Positions 11,289 through 25,480 of a DNA stretch of 64,000 nt are shown here, in pieces. A program made the translations under genes and the position numbers. Source of the stretch: Conidiobolus incongruus B7586. Lineage: Eukaryota; Entomophthoromycota; Entomophthoromycetes; Entomophthorales; Conidiobolaceae. Location: the NCBI GenBank assembly GCA_000697335.1, contig JNEM01016507.1:1-64000 (forward strand). Direction: 5' to 3'. A model generated the notes under the pieces. It was not told the DNA's origin, did no database searches, and was given only the letters and a program-made list of their open reading frames with translations. How positions within the stretch are numbered: position 1 is the stretch's first letter; each line of letters opens with the position of its first letter.

Positions 11289-11990
11289 ATGTATGAATCA
11301 GATAATATTAATAATAACAATAATAATGGTGATTCTATTGAAAATTTTAAAAAATTTAGGTCTGGTAGAAATGATTTAATGAAGGATTCTGTTAAAACAA
11401 CAGTTAAAGCTATATCACTTTTAAATAAGACCAAGTTTAAAAATGACTCCAATAAGAGAATTAAAAGTGGTAATAAAAAGCGAACCTATGACAATTTATT
11501 ACCTATACCGGATTTACTCAACGACATCATGCTCATACTATTTATTGAAGTGAATCCAGGTGTTCAAAGCTCGCAATCTCAACAATTTACTCTAGCCACT
11601 ACTTTTTCAATCTGGATTCGTGAGTACAAAACTGACATACAAGGGCGACGAATTACTCTTAACCAACTATGGTATGGCTTCACAAACTTGGCATCTTGTT
11701 CAACTCCCGGAATGGACAATGTATCATCAACCGAACTTAAAAGAGCGCCAATCCTCAGGTACAGACTGAAAGCATGTTAGTTTTCAGGAATTCAAATTTA
11801 TCGGCATTTCTTTCAAGATATGAGGAAACCTATTACTATGAGTTTTTAAATTGATAGCATAGAGGATATTGAAAGTGCTAGGATGTTCGTAACACCATCC
11901 ACTAATGGCAAAGTATCTTAATATTCTAGGGACGATCGTTTAAAATGTTTGGGGGAGTTGGCTGATTGGATTAAGGAAAATAATAAGTAG
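11289..11990 (+). pseudogene. Broken F-box-like gene
   Basis: One reading frame runs from an ATG at 11289 to a TAG at 11988-11990, but it is cut by in-frame stops near 11778, 11847 and 11918 with no credible introns to remove them. The N terminus is Asn-rich, then basic. It is followed by LLPIPDLLNDIMLILF, which looks like the start of an F-box (LP-x-LL-x-x-I), and later by LNQLWYGFTNLASC. The last part, LKCLGELADWIKENNK, is still protein-like, so the gene was disabled fairly recently. If the F-box reading is right it would have been an SCF ubiquitin-ligase adaptor. The family call is tentative. Confidence 0.45.
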
Positions 11991-12593
11991 CGTGTATGAT
12001 ATGCATAGGTTTTAAACATTTTATATATGTTAATAATTATAGAATATTTTTGAATCAATAACTTTTTCAAAAATATGTAAATAGACTATGCATTATATTA
12101 TTTTCATATTCTGTTAATCTTTGATCCCCTGATGTTTATTAATTCAATTCAACACAACCCATTCAATTCGTTTCCCACTAAATTTTAACCTAAAATGAAT
12201 ACTTTTTAAATTCTAATACGGTTATCTAAATATATGTTAATATGCTCATTAAATTGATAATTATAATACAAATATAATTCGAATGAGTCTATTATATCAA
12301 TTACCTTATTGAATTTGGTATTCTTTATTTTAGTAAAAATTTTTTGAATTAAAAAGGATCATAGTCATCCCATAATCAACTTTATATCAAACCCAGAAAT
12401 TTAAATTAAGGTTTGTGACAGTGAACAAAAAACAATAATCATTGAATACAATTTAAATTTATAAATATATCAACGATTCAATAATTTTCTAAAATAAGGC
12501 TAACTAGTTAATTTAATTAATTTTAATTATATTCGAAAAGATATTTACTCTAAAATAATAATATTTATGATAGTTGATTAATTTCAAAGAAGT
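11991..12593. other. Intergenic, upstream of TOR
   Basis: AT-rich DNA with no gene or repeat seen. It should contain the TOR promoter. Confidence 0.5.
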
Positions 12594-15500
12594 ATGAATT
12601 TTACTAAATATTCCGATATATTTAATAAAATTTTTCAAGATTTAAAATCTAGGTAACCGCTTTAATTTATATACTGCTAGTATTTACTTTTGTTATTAAT
12701 AATTATGAAAGACATGAAGCTATACGAAATTCCGCTGCTGACGCATTAAAATATAAAGTAACAATAAATAGTTTAAAATAATTTGATAAATATATTAATT
12801 TGAAATTAGTTCGAAGAAGTATCCAAAGAGCTCACAGGTGACACTCTTAGCAAGATCGTTAAGGAGGTTTACTCCAAGTTAGGCGAAATGTTGAAAGGTG
12901 TCGAAATTTACGAGAAATTGGGCGCTTTGGCTGCGTTAGGTATTAAATTCAAATTAGGTATTGATTGAGTTTGTTAATATAGATGGTTTTAGATCGTTTG
13001 ACGGACGGCGATACTGAGGGTAGTTACGCTAAAAGGACCCAAATTTCGACGTGTTTGAGGAATGCGTTGCCCAATAACGATACTCATATTATGTTTATTG
13101 CAGTTAAGATTTTAGGTATTACTTAGTATTATAAAATTGACCCAATTTATTAATTTAATATCAAGGGAAATTGGTCGTTCCTGGAGGTTCTTTTACATCG
13201 GAATTGGTAGAATCCGAAGTGAAGAGGTCTTTCGAATGGCTTCATGGTAAAATAATTAATATTGATAGTCATTAGGATATGTTAATCATTGAATTATAGG
13301 CGATAGAAACGAAGTTAAACGTTTAGCTGCCATATTAATTCTTAAAACATTATGTCAAAATGCCCCTACACTAATGTATGGTTATGTGACTCAATTTCTT
13401 CAGTTGATTTGGGTTGCTTTAAGAGATATCAAAGTAATTATAAACTCCAAATTTTAAATTCATGTCACTATCTAAATATATTTAATTTAGATTAGTATCA
13501 GAGAAAATGCAGCCGAAGCACTGGATTCTGGCCTCAAAATCATTCTTCAGAGGGACAGTCCCATGCAATTTAACTGGTATTCCAGAACTTGGGAAGAGAT
13601 GATCAAAGGACTGAAATTTAATTCCGTTGAATCCATCCACGGTTCATTATTAGCTATTAAAGAGTTATTGACACATACTGGCGATGTAATATTATTGATA
13701 TAGCTTTAAACCTGTTAATATTCATTCATTTCTTTAGTTTATGAATGACAGATTCCAAGATGTAGCGGATATCCTATTAAAATACAAAGATCACAAAGAT
13801 AGTTTAATTCGAAAATCCGTGGTTTTAACCTTTCCATCTCTAGCATACTACGATCCCTCCGAATTTTCATCGTTATATCTTCAAAAGGTTTTCCTTCATT
13901 TAATGGGTCAGTTGCAGAAGGAGAAAGAACGTGCAGTTGGTGAGTTTAGCTACACTTTATTATGATATTTCTGTTAATTAATGGTATTTAGCATTTTTAA
14001 GCATTGGTAAAATTTCGTTAGCAATCGGTCCAAGAATTTCACCATTCGTTGATTCTATCGTATCTAGAATTAAAGATGCCCTAAATGTTAAAATGTAACC
14101 TTATATATCCATTTAATTCATATTTTTAACTTTCCTTTAGAAAAGGAAAGACGATTGTAGAACCTCAAGTTTTCCAATGTATAAGTATGTTGTCCATTTC
14201 AGTTGGCGCTAATCTCGCAAAACATGCTCAAGAATTGGTGGATTTGACTTTGATTCATGGATTGACCCCATCTTTGTGTCAAGCTTTGAACGACTTATCC
14301 AAAAATGTGCCATTTATTTTGCCAGTGGTCCAAGGTAAATAGATTTCTGGCTAATTCAATTCATCTAATTCAATCTTTTAATAGCTAGATTATTGAATTT
14401 AATTTCACTCACTATGAGTGGTAATCCTTACGTTTCACCAGCTTCTACCCATAGAAAAACATTATCTTCAGCACCAGCAATTAAAGATTTACCAGTAATA
14501 TCACTTTTAACTATGCCTTCATATTTATTGACACTTTGATAGAATTCAGAAACGCATGATCCGGATATAATTACATTGGCATTGGAAACTTTGGGAACTT
14601 TTGATTTTACAGGTATCAGAATATTAATCAAAAAACATTCAATTAAATTAATGATGTATGATAAATAGGTCATTCCTTGAGTGATTTTGTTCGAGAATGC
14701 CTTATTCATTACCTCGAAGACCCTCACTCCGCAATTCGAAAATCAGCCGCTTTAACATGTTGTAAATTAATGGGTAATGATCCCATTTGGGAGTCGAAAT
14801 CCGCTCACTCTATCGAATTGATAAATGAGATTCTGAACAAGTTGCTGATGGTTGGTATATCCGATCCAGGTAACTTTCCGACCTAAATAGTATATGTATT
14901 GTACTAATGGTTTTTAGATCCTCATATTCGTCACACTGTACTTTTAAATTTAAGTCCCTCTTTTGATAATTATCTCTCCCAAGCAAACCATTTGAAATCT
15001 CTATTTGTTACTATCAATGACGAATACTTTCCTATCAGGGAGACGAGTATTTCTTTAATAGGGAGACTATCCAAAAAGAATGCAACATTTGTCATTCCCT
15101 GTGTCAGGAAGGAGCTGATTAAATTATTGACAAATTTAGAGTATTCTCAAGTGAAGTAAGCAATTCTAATCAACGCCAAGCTAACACAATATTAATGTTA
15201 TGTTTTAGTTTGATCAAAAAACAAAGTGCGATTTTATTGGGTCATCTGATCCGATCTTTAGATTCTTTAATATTTCCTTTCATCCAATCTATCCTCAAAG
15301 CTCTCCTCAGTAAAATTCGAGATCCCAGTCTCACAGTGTCATGTTCAGTCATTAAAGCGATCGGAGAACTGTACCGAGTGGGAGGCAAAGATCTCGAAGA
15401 GTATACCCATACTATTTTTCCTATTATGATTGAAGCTGCTCAAGATGTGACGTCATCTATTAAGCGTAAAAATGCAATTATCACACTTTGCTATGTCACC

Positions 15501-18500
15501 AGCAGGACCAGTTATGTGATTCAGCCATTGATTGACTATCCCGATTTGATGCCAACTCTCACCAATATTTTGGCAAATGAACAGAATTCCGAAGTCAGAC
15601 AAGAAACTATTAGGTTGATGGGAATTCTTGGAGCTTTGGATCCTTATAAGCTTTCCAACTCTCGCACGTCGCTGGAGTCTGCAGTTGGCGAGCCTAAGCC
15701 CATCGAATCAGATGTTCCTGATATTTCTCAGCTATTGATTGGATTGAATCCATCATCTGAAGATTATTATCCAACGATTGTTGTTTCTTCATTACTCAAA
15801 ATTGTTAAAGATCCTTCACTAGTTAATCATCATCGCTTAGTAATTGATGCATTTATGAGTTTATTCAAAACTCTAGGAATTAAATGCATCCAATTCCTGC
15901 CATATATTTTACCAGCTTATTTGAATGTGATTCGCTCAAGTCCAACTGGAATGCACGAATTTTACTTAGACCAACTTTGTACTTTGGTTAGTATAGTTAA
16001 ATATGATATTAGGAACCACTTGAACGAATTTGTAACTTTGATTCACGATTTCTGGTCATCGTCAACCAAAGTCAAACTAGTATTAATTTCACTAATTGAA
16101 GTGATTTGCGTCGCCCTAAAAGAAGATTTCAAAGTTTATCATCCGGAAATTCTCCCCCAAATGCTGCAAACTTTAGAATTCGACACTTCCGAACATTACG
16201 AAGTCACCATTAAGATTCTTCAAACCTTATCGGTATTGGGTCCCACCACCCAAGATTATATCCACATGATCATCCCAGTAATCATTCAACTATTGGAGCG
16301 CGAAGATATTTTCATTAACGTCAAAATCATAGCGATTCAAACACTCGCAAAACTATGCCGATCTGTTCAGTGCTCTGACCTCGCATCGTCAATCATTCAT
16401 CCTCTGTCAAGAATCCTGTCAATTCCTAACGGTGAATTAAGGGCTGTGACGATGGATGCTCTCATTGCATTAGCATGTCAATTAAGTTTGGATTATGCAG
16501 TATTCGTCCCCTTAATTAATCAGGTGATGATTCGTAATAGGATTCAACATCTCAATTACGAAAGTTTGGTTTCGAAAATATTGAGAAATGAACCGGTTAC
16601 TAGAGAATTTACGGGATTGAATGATAATAGGTAATCAATTTATATTACAATAATGTTGATATTGTATATAATATATCGCTTACTTTTAGTTTGGACGCTA
16701 TTCATTCCGATTCTCTTTCAATGAATTTAGTCGCTATGAAAAAACTCCCAGTGAATCAAGTAAATTTGAAAAAGGCGTGGGAGGCATTCCAAAGATCCAC
16801 GAAGGAAGATTGGTTAGAGTGGATTCGCAGATTGAGTCTGGAATTGCTGAAGGAATCGCCTTCACATGCTCTCAGAGCATGTGTTGAGATTGCTAGCATT
16901 TATCACCCACTCGCAAGGGAGTTATTCAATATTGGATTTGTATCATGTTGGACAGAACTACAAGATCATTATCAGGATGAGCTTGTAAGATCACTCGAAA
17001 CAGCGATGGCATCGCCCCACATTCCACACGATATTCTCCATCTATTACTAAATTTGGCCGAATTTATGGAACACGACGACAAAACTCTGCCTATCGACAT
17101 TAGAACGTTGGGAGTTTATTCGAGCCGATGCCACTCCTACGCTAAAGCACTACGCTACAAAGAACTCGAATTCATTTCGGATCCATCGCCCAAAATTATC
17201 GAAGAACTGATCAGTATTAACAATCAGCTACAACAGCATGATTCTGCTATCGGAATTTTGACATTCTCCCAAAAACACCAAGATTTGGAACTCCAGGAGA
17301 GTTGGTACGAAAAGCTGGGGCGTTGGGATCACGCTTTACAAGCATATAATGCGAAAATCGATACTGAAGGCGACAATACGGAAGCAGTCATGGGGAAAAT
17401 GCGATGCCTCCACGCTCTGGCGAAGTGGGACGAACTTGACAAATTGTCGCAAGAAATTTGGGAGATTTCCAGCGATATTAACAGGAAGAAGATTGCAGGC
17501 ATGGTGATTGGTGCATCGCTCGGTTTGAGTCAGTGGGATTCCATGGACAAGTATATTCAGGTGATGGATCAAGATCAGTCGGAAACTCTGCTGTATAAAT
17601 CCATATTCGATATTCATAATAATCGATTCGATAAGGCAGAGCTCAACATTCGTCAAGCTAGAATTCAGTTGGATCCAGAACTTACCGCTCTTATTGGTGA
17701 TTCTTATAATCAAGCTTATTCGTAATCTATTATCATTTAATATACATATATTTATTATATTAATATTTCATTTATAGATTGATGATCCGAGTACAAATTT
17801 TTTCAGAGTTGGAAGAAATTATCCAATATAAGAAATATCCCTCCAATGACAGGTTAAAGAAGAATATTTTACAAACTTGGATTAACAGGTTAAATGATAT
17901 ATCATCATTTTTAAATTAATCATCCAATGCATTTCATTTAGATTAAAAGGATGCGAAAGCAATGTCAAAGTGTGGCATTCTATCCTATCTATTCGTTCTT
18001 TAGTCATTGAACCGAGTCAGAATTTGGAGCTTTGGATCAAGTTCGCCAACTTATGCAGGAAGCACGGTAATTTGCCGATGTGTGAAGCTACTCTAAAATT
18101 ACTTGGTGAAAATGAAAAATGTTCTAGATTGGAGGTAATTAATATTCATATAATATACAAAATTATATTGATTGTTTTTTTAGATATTTGATAACGAATC
18201 CCCCCATATCAAATACGCCAATCTCAAATACAAATGGACTACGGGCGACCAAATCGAAGCTTTGGAAGAATTGAAAACCTTCACGAAAACGTTGAGTACA
18301 TATTTAGGGTTGAACGAAATTTGCTCAGCATCACCCAATTCCGATGGTAGTATCGAATTCGAACTCCCCAGTGCTATTGATCCTACCTATTTGAAACTTC
18401 TCGCTAGATCTTATCTCAAGGATGCCAAGTGGCAAGTGTTGCTGCAGAAGGAATGGCAAACTGCAAGTAAATCATTAATTGAAAATACATCTGTCTAATT

Positions 18501-20835
18501 CTCCTTTTTAGGAAACTATACCAACCATTTTACATAGCTATTTCATGGCCTCTAAACTTGATTCACAGTGGTATAAAGCATGGCACTCTTGGGCACTCGC
18601 TAACTATGAGGTGGCCAATTATTACAAGTTGAAAAAGAAACCCACTTCAGAGCCTGTTAGAATCCTTCATGTGATTACTGCTGTTCAAGGTAATACAATC
18701 ATTATTACTTAATCAATTAATATTTATCTGAAATGTTAAAAATATATAGGTTTCTTTAAATCCATTGCATTATCAAAGAGAAGTTCGTTGCAAGATGCCC
18801 TCAGACTTTTGACACTTTGGTTCGAATATGGTGGAAATGTCGAAGTGAACTCCGCAATTGTTGAAGGTTTTAATGCTGTTAGCATTGATACTTGGTTGCA
18901 AGTCATTCCTCAGGTATTTAATTCCTTACTGAACTCATCACGTTTACTTAATATTATTATTTAGCTAATTGCTCGTATTCATACTCCCAACAACCATATT
19001 CGTAGATCGATTCATCAGTTATTAATTGAAATTGGAAAATCGCATCCTCAAGCTTTAGTCTACCCAGTAGTAGTCGCTTCAAAATCCTCGAGTGAACCTC
19101 GACAAGAGGCTGCACTCTCTTTAATGCACCATATGAAGCACCACAGTTCGCAATTGATAGAGCAAGCTCTAGTAGTCAGTCAAGAATTAATTCGTGTTGC
19201 AATTCTATGGCACGAACTATGGTACGAAGGACTCGACGAAGCGTCCAAGCTGTATTTTGCGGAAAATAACATTGAAGGGATGTTAAGTGTGTTAGATCCA
19301 TTACATGCAATGATCGAGAAAGGCCCTGAAACCATCAACGAACTCTCGTTCAATCTTTCGTTCGGCCGCGATCTCCAAGAAGCCAAAGAGTGGTGCCATA
19401 GCTACAAACAAACCAACAATATTATGCACTTGCACCAAGCTTGGGATCTATATTATCAAATCTTCCAAAAAATCAAGCAGATGCTGCCCCCAATCTCCAA
19501 TTTGGAATTACAGTACGTATCACCAAAACTGTTGGAATCTAACAATTTAAGTTTGGCAATTCCTGGTTCGTATCGCAGTGGCGAGCCAATAGTTAAAATT
19601 CGACGATTTTCACCTAATCTTACGGTCATTACATCGAAGCAGAGACCTCGTAAATTGACAATCTTGGGAGCGAACGGTGTCAAGTATCAGTATTTGCTAA
19701 AGGGTCACGAAGATTTGAGACAGGATGAAAGGGTTATGCAACTGTTTGGGTTGGTTAATACACTGTTAAATACGGATCCTGAGACTTCTAAACGTACATT
19801 GAATATTGAACGATATCCCGTGATTCCCCTATCTCCAAATTCTGGTCTAATTGGATGGGTTCCCAATTGCGATACATTACACACTCTCATTAAAGAGTAT
19901 AGAGAAGGTCGAAAAATTCCAATTGATGTTGAGAGACAGATCATGAATCAGATGACTCAAAATAGGCAGCAATATGACTCTTTATGCTTACTCCAAAAGG
20001 TGGAAGTATTTGAAAATGCTCTCGATAATACCACCGGCCAAGATCTTGAAAGAGTCCTATGGCTCAAGAGTCGCAATTCGGAAGCTTGGCTAAATCGAAG
20101 AACTACCTACACGCGATCGTTAGCAACCATGTCAATTGTTGGTTACATTTTGGGGTTGGGAGATCGTCACCCGTCCAACTTGATGATTAACAAGAATTCG
20201 GGAAAGATCGTGCATATAGATTTCGGTGACTGTTTCGAAGTGGCTAAAGATCGCGACAAATTCCCCGAAACCGTCCCGTTCCGACTCACAAGAATGCTGA
20301 CGAACGCGATGGAAGTCAGTGGAATCGAGGGTACTTACCGTATCACCTGCGAAAATGTCATGCGAGTTTTGCGTGATAATAAGGAGAGTTTGATGGCGGT
20401 ACTAGAAGCTTTCGTTTATGATCCTCTCATCAATTGGAGATTGTTGACGCGTCCAGTTAATAAAAACTCCAACGATCCCTCGCCACATTCACTCGGAGCC
20501 AATTGGGGCGGACATCCATTCTTTTCATCCAGTACCAAAAGTGATGTGGATCATCTCCCCAGGGATCTGGATTCGCACCTCGTTGAAGGTGACGCTCCCC
20601 AGCCCGAAATCTTGAACGAGAGAGCATTAACTGTAATCGATAGGATATCGAAAAAGTTGACAGGTAAAGATTTCGATCCAGATACTGTTCTTGAGGTATC
20701 TCAGCAAGTCGACAAGTTGATTCAAGAAGCTACATCTATTGAGAATCTATGTCAGTTATATATTGGATGGTAAGTTAGTTTCTTATTTTGGTTTTAATTG
20801 ATATTAACATTGGATTCAGGTGTTCTTTCTGGTAA
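12594..20835 (+). CDS. TOR: Target of rapamycin (TOR) serine/threonine kinase
   Basis: Catalytic subunit of TORC1 and/or TORC2, the nutrient-sensing growth regulator. About 21 short introns split the gene, with most in the 5' two thirds. Long HEAT-repeat arrays run from the first exon ([10 protein letters not shown]...LKSR joined to [14 protein letters not shown]) to about 16.6 kb. The FAT domain occupies about 16.7-19.1 kb. The FRB domain starts [16 protein letters not shown] and keeps the Ser, Trp and Phe that contact rapamycin in human mTOR. The PI3K-like kinase has [13 protein letters not shown] and HIDFGDCFE (about 20,155-20,235). The C-terminal FATC ends in IGWCSFW; its last 16 nt lie on a separate final exon (20820-20835) after a GTAAGT intron, restoring the invariant GWCxFW end. 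The start was chosen because exon 1 joins in frame at 12712. Fungi may have one or two TOR genes, so complex membership cannot be told. Confidence 0.97.
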
Positions 20836-21290
20836 TTTCATTATTCGATTTGAATAATAAAATATTGTTTTATAAATTCAAATTAATTAATTTTCAAACT
20901 GACAAATAATAAATTATAAATTTAAATATTTTAATGTAAAGATTTTGAATATTATCTAAGCTATGAAGCATCATGATAAATACAAATTTATAAAACTTAA
21001 CCAGATTAGTAATTTTAAAATTAATAAAACTCAAGAATTATCTAATTTGATTTACCATTTTTAAAACTACAACCAATTTAATAGCAACAGCATTTTCAAA
21101 TTATTTCTCTAGAGATCTATCTAAAAAATAATTAGAGGGTGTACAAAGTTTATTGTATATTATTGAAATTAAAAATGCTATCACCTTCAATTATAATAAT
21201 ATGATAATGGATTATTTATTATATATCTTACAAAGTTTGCTAAATTATAACAACTATATGTTTTTGTATAATTTAAAAAGTAGTTTAAAA
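20836..21290. other. Convergent intergenic region
   Basis: AT-rich 3' flank shared by the TOR gene and the Spo71-like gene. Nothing else seen. Confidence 0.5.
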
Positions 21291-23986
21291 TTACTCCCAG
21301 TGACCTTTTCGTTGCCAGTAGTCGATTGCCAATTGAATCATGTGGCCCCAGTGATCAGCTTCTAGGCGAGTTCTAGCTAGGAATATTCGCTTCTCTCCAA
21401 CTCCTCTTTCAGATCCTTTGGACCAATTCCAGGGCCAGAAGCTATGATGCCCTAATTGGAACCAGCGATAGAAGGAATCCCAGCAATTGCCTAGTCTTGC
21501 TCTCTTTTTGCGACGTTTCTCGCTGGGCCAGAGGTAGCTCAGATGAGATTTGTATACTGTGAATATACAGTCCTCTTCTTTGTCGGTGATAGTAAGCTGA
21601 TCGGGATAATAACATGGTAAAGGTTGATTAACTGAATATGCCAAATCCGGCTTAAATTTAGTATAGATAAAGCAATTCTTCAATGGAAGTGTAGCGAGGT
21701 GAGAGTATTTATAATTTCTGGAATGCAAGAATTGTCTAGTATCTTCTAAGAAATTCATTCTAGAATTGAGCGATCCACTTTCTGATTCCGGCATACCATT
21801 CGTGTTCAAGTCAACGTTATAGGGAGCTGTGGTAGGTTCGAAGAAATGAATTGCATCCAGTGTTAAAACTACCATCATTTTGATGAAAACCGAGTGGACA
21901 CGATGCTTTACAAATAACACACCGCTTTTTAGAACCGGTTGGGGGTTATTTTGATCAAAATAAGTCCATAAAGAAGGATTGGCTAATGTACCAACAGGGT
22001 CTAAATATCCGTGAGTGGGAACATCCATAATATCTCGATGATGAGTTGGAGATGTTACATTCACTAGCTGTTGGTTGAATTGGCAATATTCAACAAATTG
22101 TTCATGCTCAATCTGTTTAAAACTCTTCCAATACTCGATTAGCTGATTGATATTGAACACCCATTCGTCTACAGCAGCAAAATTCCATACTTCAAAAAAG
22201 ATAGATTCATCATTTACTAAAATAATTTCAATCCATGGATCTCGACCACCTGATCTGGGTTGTTCAACATGCTGAACTCTGCTAATTTCTTTGAAATCAA
22301 GTAATCCGTCAACATTTCTCAATAGCCTTAGATCATGAGTCAAATCCTGATTATTTGGATCTTTACATAGACCTCGAAGTTTTGGCAAGGGCGGTCTTTG
22401 GGAAGAAGTTATGGTACAGCTAGGTAAGGTTAAACTAGGATTCAATAAAATGGCGGAGGAAGAACTTGATGATAAAAGAGCTTTTTTGTAATTTTTAGAA
22501 AACTTCCAAGCTGATGTATAAGTCATAAAATTACTAAAAGTTGAAATATAGTAAGGCTGCCCTTCCCTTAGATTTCCCGTAAGTTTTCGATCTATAAAAG
22601 AAAAGGTTGCCTTTTCTTTATTTAAGCCTCGAAATATCATGAATCCTTCAGTAGAATATGGTTCAAGCATTCTAGTGAGTTTTAGGAGAGGATTGGTTCG
22701 GGTTAATATATGCAACTCATGTGTATGCTCAATTAGTTGAGGCGAAACAATATAATCGATAATACGATTTGATGGGAAGGTATTACTAGACTCAGGTACC
22801 CATTCAAATGCGTCCAATCTCTTCCAAGCTACTCCAGGAGGATCTTGAGATTGCCACCTTGACACGAGTGCTTCACCCTGTGGATCATCTTGTAGAGCTT
22901 GTATCACTGTGTCTCTTACCTCCCAGACAGTTAAATCTCGTTTGTTAACAAAAACCTGAATTCGATAGCTAACTTCAGGTATAAAGACGGTTATTTGATT
23001 GGGAATTGGTAGTGGCTTGCACATATATTTATGGATCCATAAATACCATGTTTTGGACAGCTTTGGTGTAGGAAATTGAATAATATATGCTATAACATGT
23101 GGAGGTGTGGCGTCTTCAAATTTCGTAACAGCTAAAGTATACTCCAACGGACTAAAAACAGATAATCCTAAATTCGAAGAATTGAGTTCTAAAGTTAAAA
23201 ATAAGCTATTATGAGATTTATAAAATTTCAGCTGCTTATCATCGCAAACAAGTAAAAATTCTTTCCAACCCAGGCTCCTTTTTTCAATACTGTTTAGTTT
23301 GTCTCTCTGATATCCACCAGATCCTATGAAACCAGTTTTAGCAACTTCTATCCTTACTAAAGCTCTGCATCTTAAGGAAGTATTGGGGAAAATGGGGTTT
23401 AAATCCACTTCTTCACTAATTTGAATAGATGTGTGTGGTGCTGAACTGGGACTGAGTGGTCCAGTGTATGACGAAGATGGAAAAGAGTAGGAATTTTCCG
23501 AAAATAAATTAGGCAACACAAAATTAGAAGTTGTAGATCTTGAAATAGGTGCAGGTGACGGGATATTAGGAGAGAGGCTACAAAAATAGTTAGTTGGAAA
23601 ATCAAGTTTAAGATTGAATAATATTACAAAGTATTTGAATTAATGTTTAAAGTAGGTGAAAAGTCAGATCTCCTCGCTGTACTATGCTTCCTATCAGGAA
23701 AATTTCCTCTAACAGATCCTTGCCCATAATATTGAGTAGAAAAGCTTTGGTGTGCGGTGGATAAAGTTTCAGAATTCAGAGTAGGTGACAAATTCACATC
23801 GCTATCTGTAGTTCTCAATTTAGTGAGAGAAAAAGAGTGAGTTTTTTTAAACCAGTAATCGTATGGGGGCCCTATGAAAATTCTTGGTCTTAAATTGGGG
23901 ATCTGAGTATTGTTATTATTGTTATTGTTATTTTCAAATGTGTCTTGTTCAAAACGAATAGTAGGAGGAGCTCTAGATTGAGTCAT
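21291..23986 (-). CDS. Spo71-like PH-domain protein
   Basis: An 881-aa protein in two exons (23986-23628 and 23577-21291), joined across a 50-bp intron that restores one frame. The N terminus has an Asn run and a short conserved-looking block, RPRIFIGPPYDYWFKK. The middle carries a PH-like domain beginning RSLGWKEFLLVCDDKQLKFY, followed by a Ras-association-like stretch (ITVFIPEVSYRIQVF), and a second PH-like region in the C-terminal half (VLKSGVLFVKHRVHSVFIKM) that ends in a helix before ADHWGHMIQLAIDYW. This order resembles budding-yeast Spo71 and its fission-yeast relative, peripheral proteins that control the forespore membrane. In a non-ascomycete it more likely has a general membrane role; that is inference. 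No membrane segment or signal peptide is seen. Domain reading is good, orthology moderate. Confidence 0.72.
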
Positions 23987-25480
23987 ATAAGATTATCTAA
24001 TATTTAAAATTAATTATAGACTTTTATTATTTATTTATTAATTAAAGGATTGTTTAATTTTAAGAGAAAGATAATCATGAACTTTTTATATGACTTAATG
24101 AATATTGGAAAAAGGGTTTAAATTGGAACAATTTTATCTTCTGAATAACAAAGATCTGTTAATTGCATCCTAAATTAGCCAACTTTGATATGCAATTGAT
24201 TCAAATTGATCAATCAAGCAACGTCTCGATTTAGAAATAGTTTATTTTACTTTAAATTTTAGCATTCAATTTATCAAAATAACCAATTTTCTTGAAAGTT
24301 TAAATATTGTGAGATATAGCTTCATTCAGAATATTATATGAAAATATTCTCTAACATTATGAATTATTTTGTATAAAAACAATAGATGAGAAATCAGATC
24401 TATATCTATTAACAATACTTATCAACCTATATATGGAGCTGAACTCAAATCGCAGTTAAATATGTCTTTTGATAAAAACTCTAAAAACTAAAAATTCTAT
24501 AAAAATTTAATATTAACTATCATATGATTAAAGAAAATATATATTCTATATTTTATTGAATGGAAATGATAAAATATTAAACGATAGTCATTAGATGGGG
24601 TAATTGATCCATGGATATGGAGTTTTACGAATTTGATATAGTCATGATCAGAATTTCTGAATTTAAAAATTAAACAGACACAAAATTTTAACTGTTTATA
24701 TAAAATGAACTTATTATTTATCAACTATTATTTTGTTGGAAGTTATATAAATCATTATTGTTAATACTAAAGAATATAATGCTACTTTCTCTCTAAATTA
24801 TATTATATTCTTAAAAATATTTTTGGATATTTGTTGTATATAAATATCTATGATTATCTAATGTTAGAATATAAAATATAATAATGCTTAATCTAATTAA
24901 TCAGAATCAGTGTCTATGGAATATAATATTGTTTAATATAAAGAATATTTAATTACTTAATGAATTGTAAATTCACTATATAATAAATTACTATATTGTT
25001 AAGTTGTACCAATCTAGTTATTAAATATATTAAACCATTTCCATGAGTATCTCTATTTCATAATATTATATAGTCACATTCACAATAATTCATGCTTATC
25101 TAAAAAATATTAATCAAATTCGCAAATTCACATTTTAAAATCCTAATATTTGAAAATTTAGTTAACATTAAATATTTATTATAAATTAATTATAAAAGCT
25201 ATATTGTCATTATTTATCAAGTAATCGTGTGATTAATTATTGCAAGAGTATATCTTCCAACTAGAATATTATTATAATTGAAAGGTTCGTTTGGTGATAT
25301 ATAATCTCTAAATATATAATATTATTAGCAATATATCTAATAGTTATAATGTGATGATACTTAATTATTGACAGATGATATAACATATAAATTGCATGAA
25401 AAGTTGAATTTAACGTCATAAGATGAGGTAATAATAAATAAATGTATTTTTAAAATTTATTATGATTAGTAATAAGTTAA
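23987..25480. other. Long AT-rich intergenic region
   Basis: 1.5 kb with no supportable gene. A minus-strand frame at 24497-24724 is low-complexity and unlike any protein I know. No repeat found. Confidence 0.5.
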
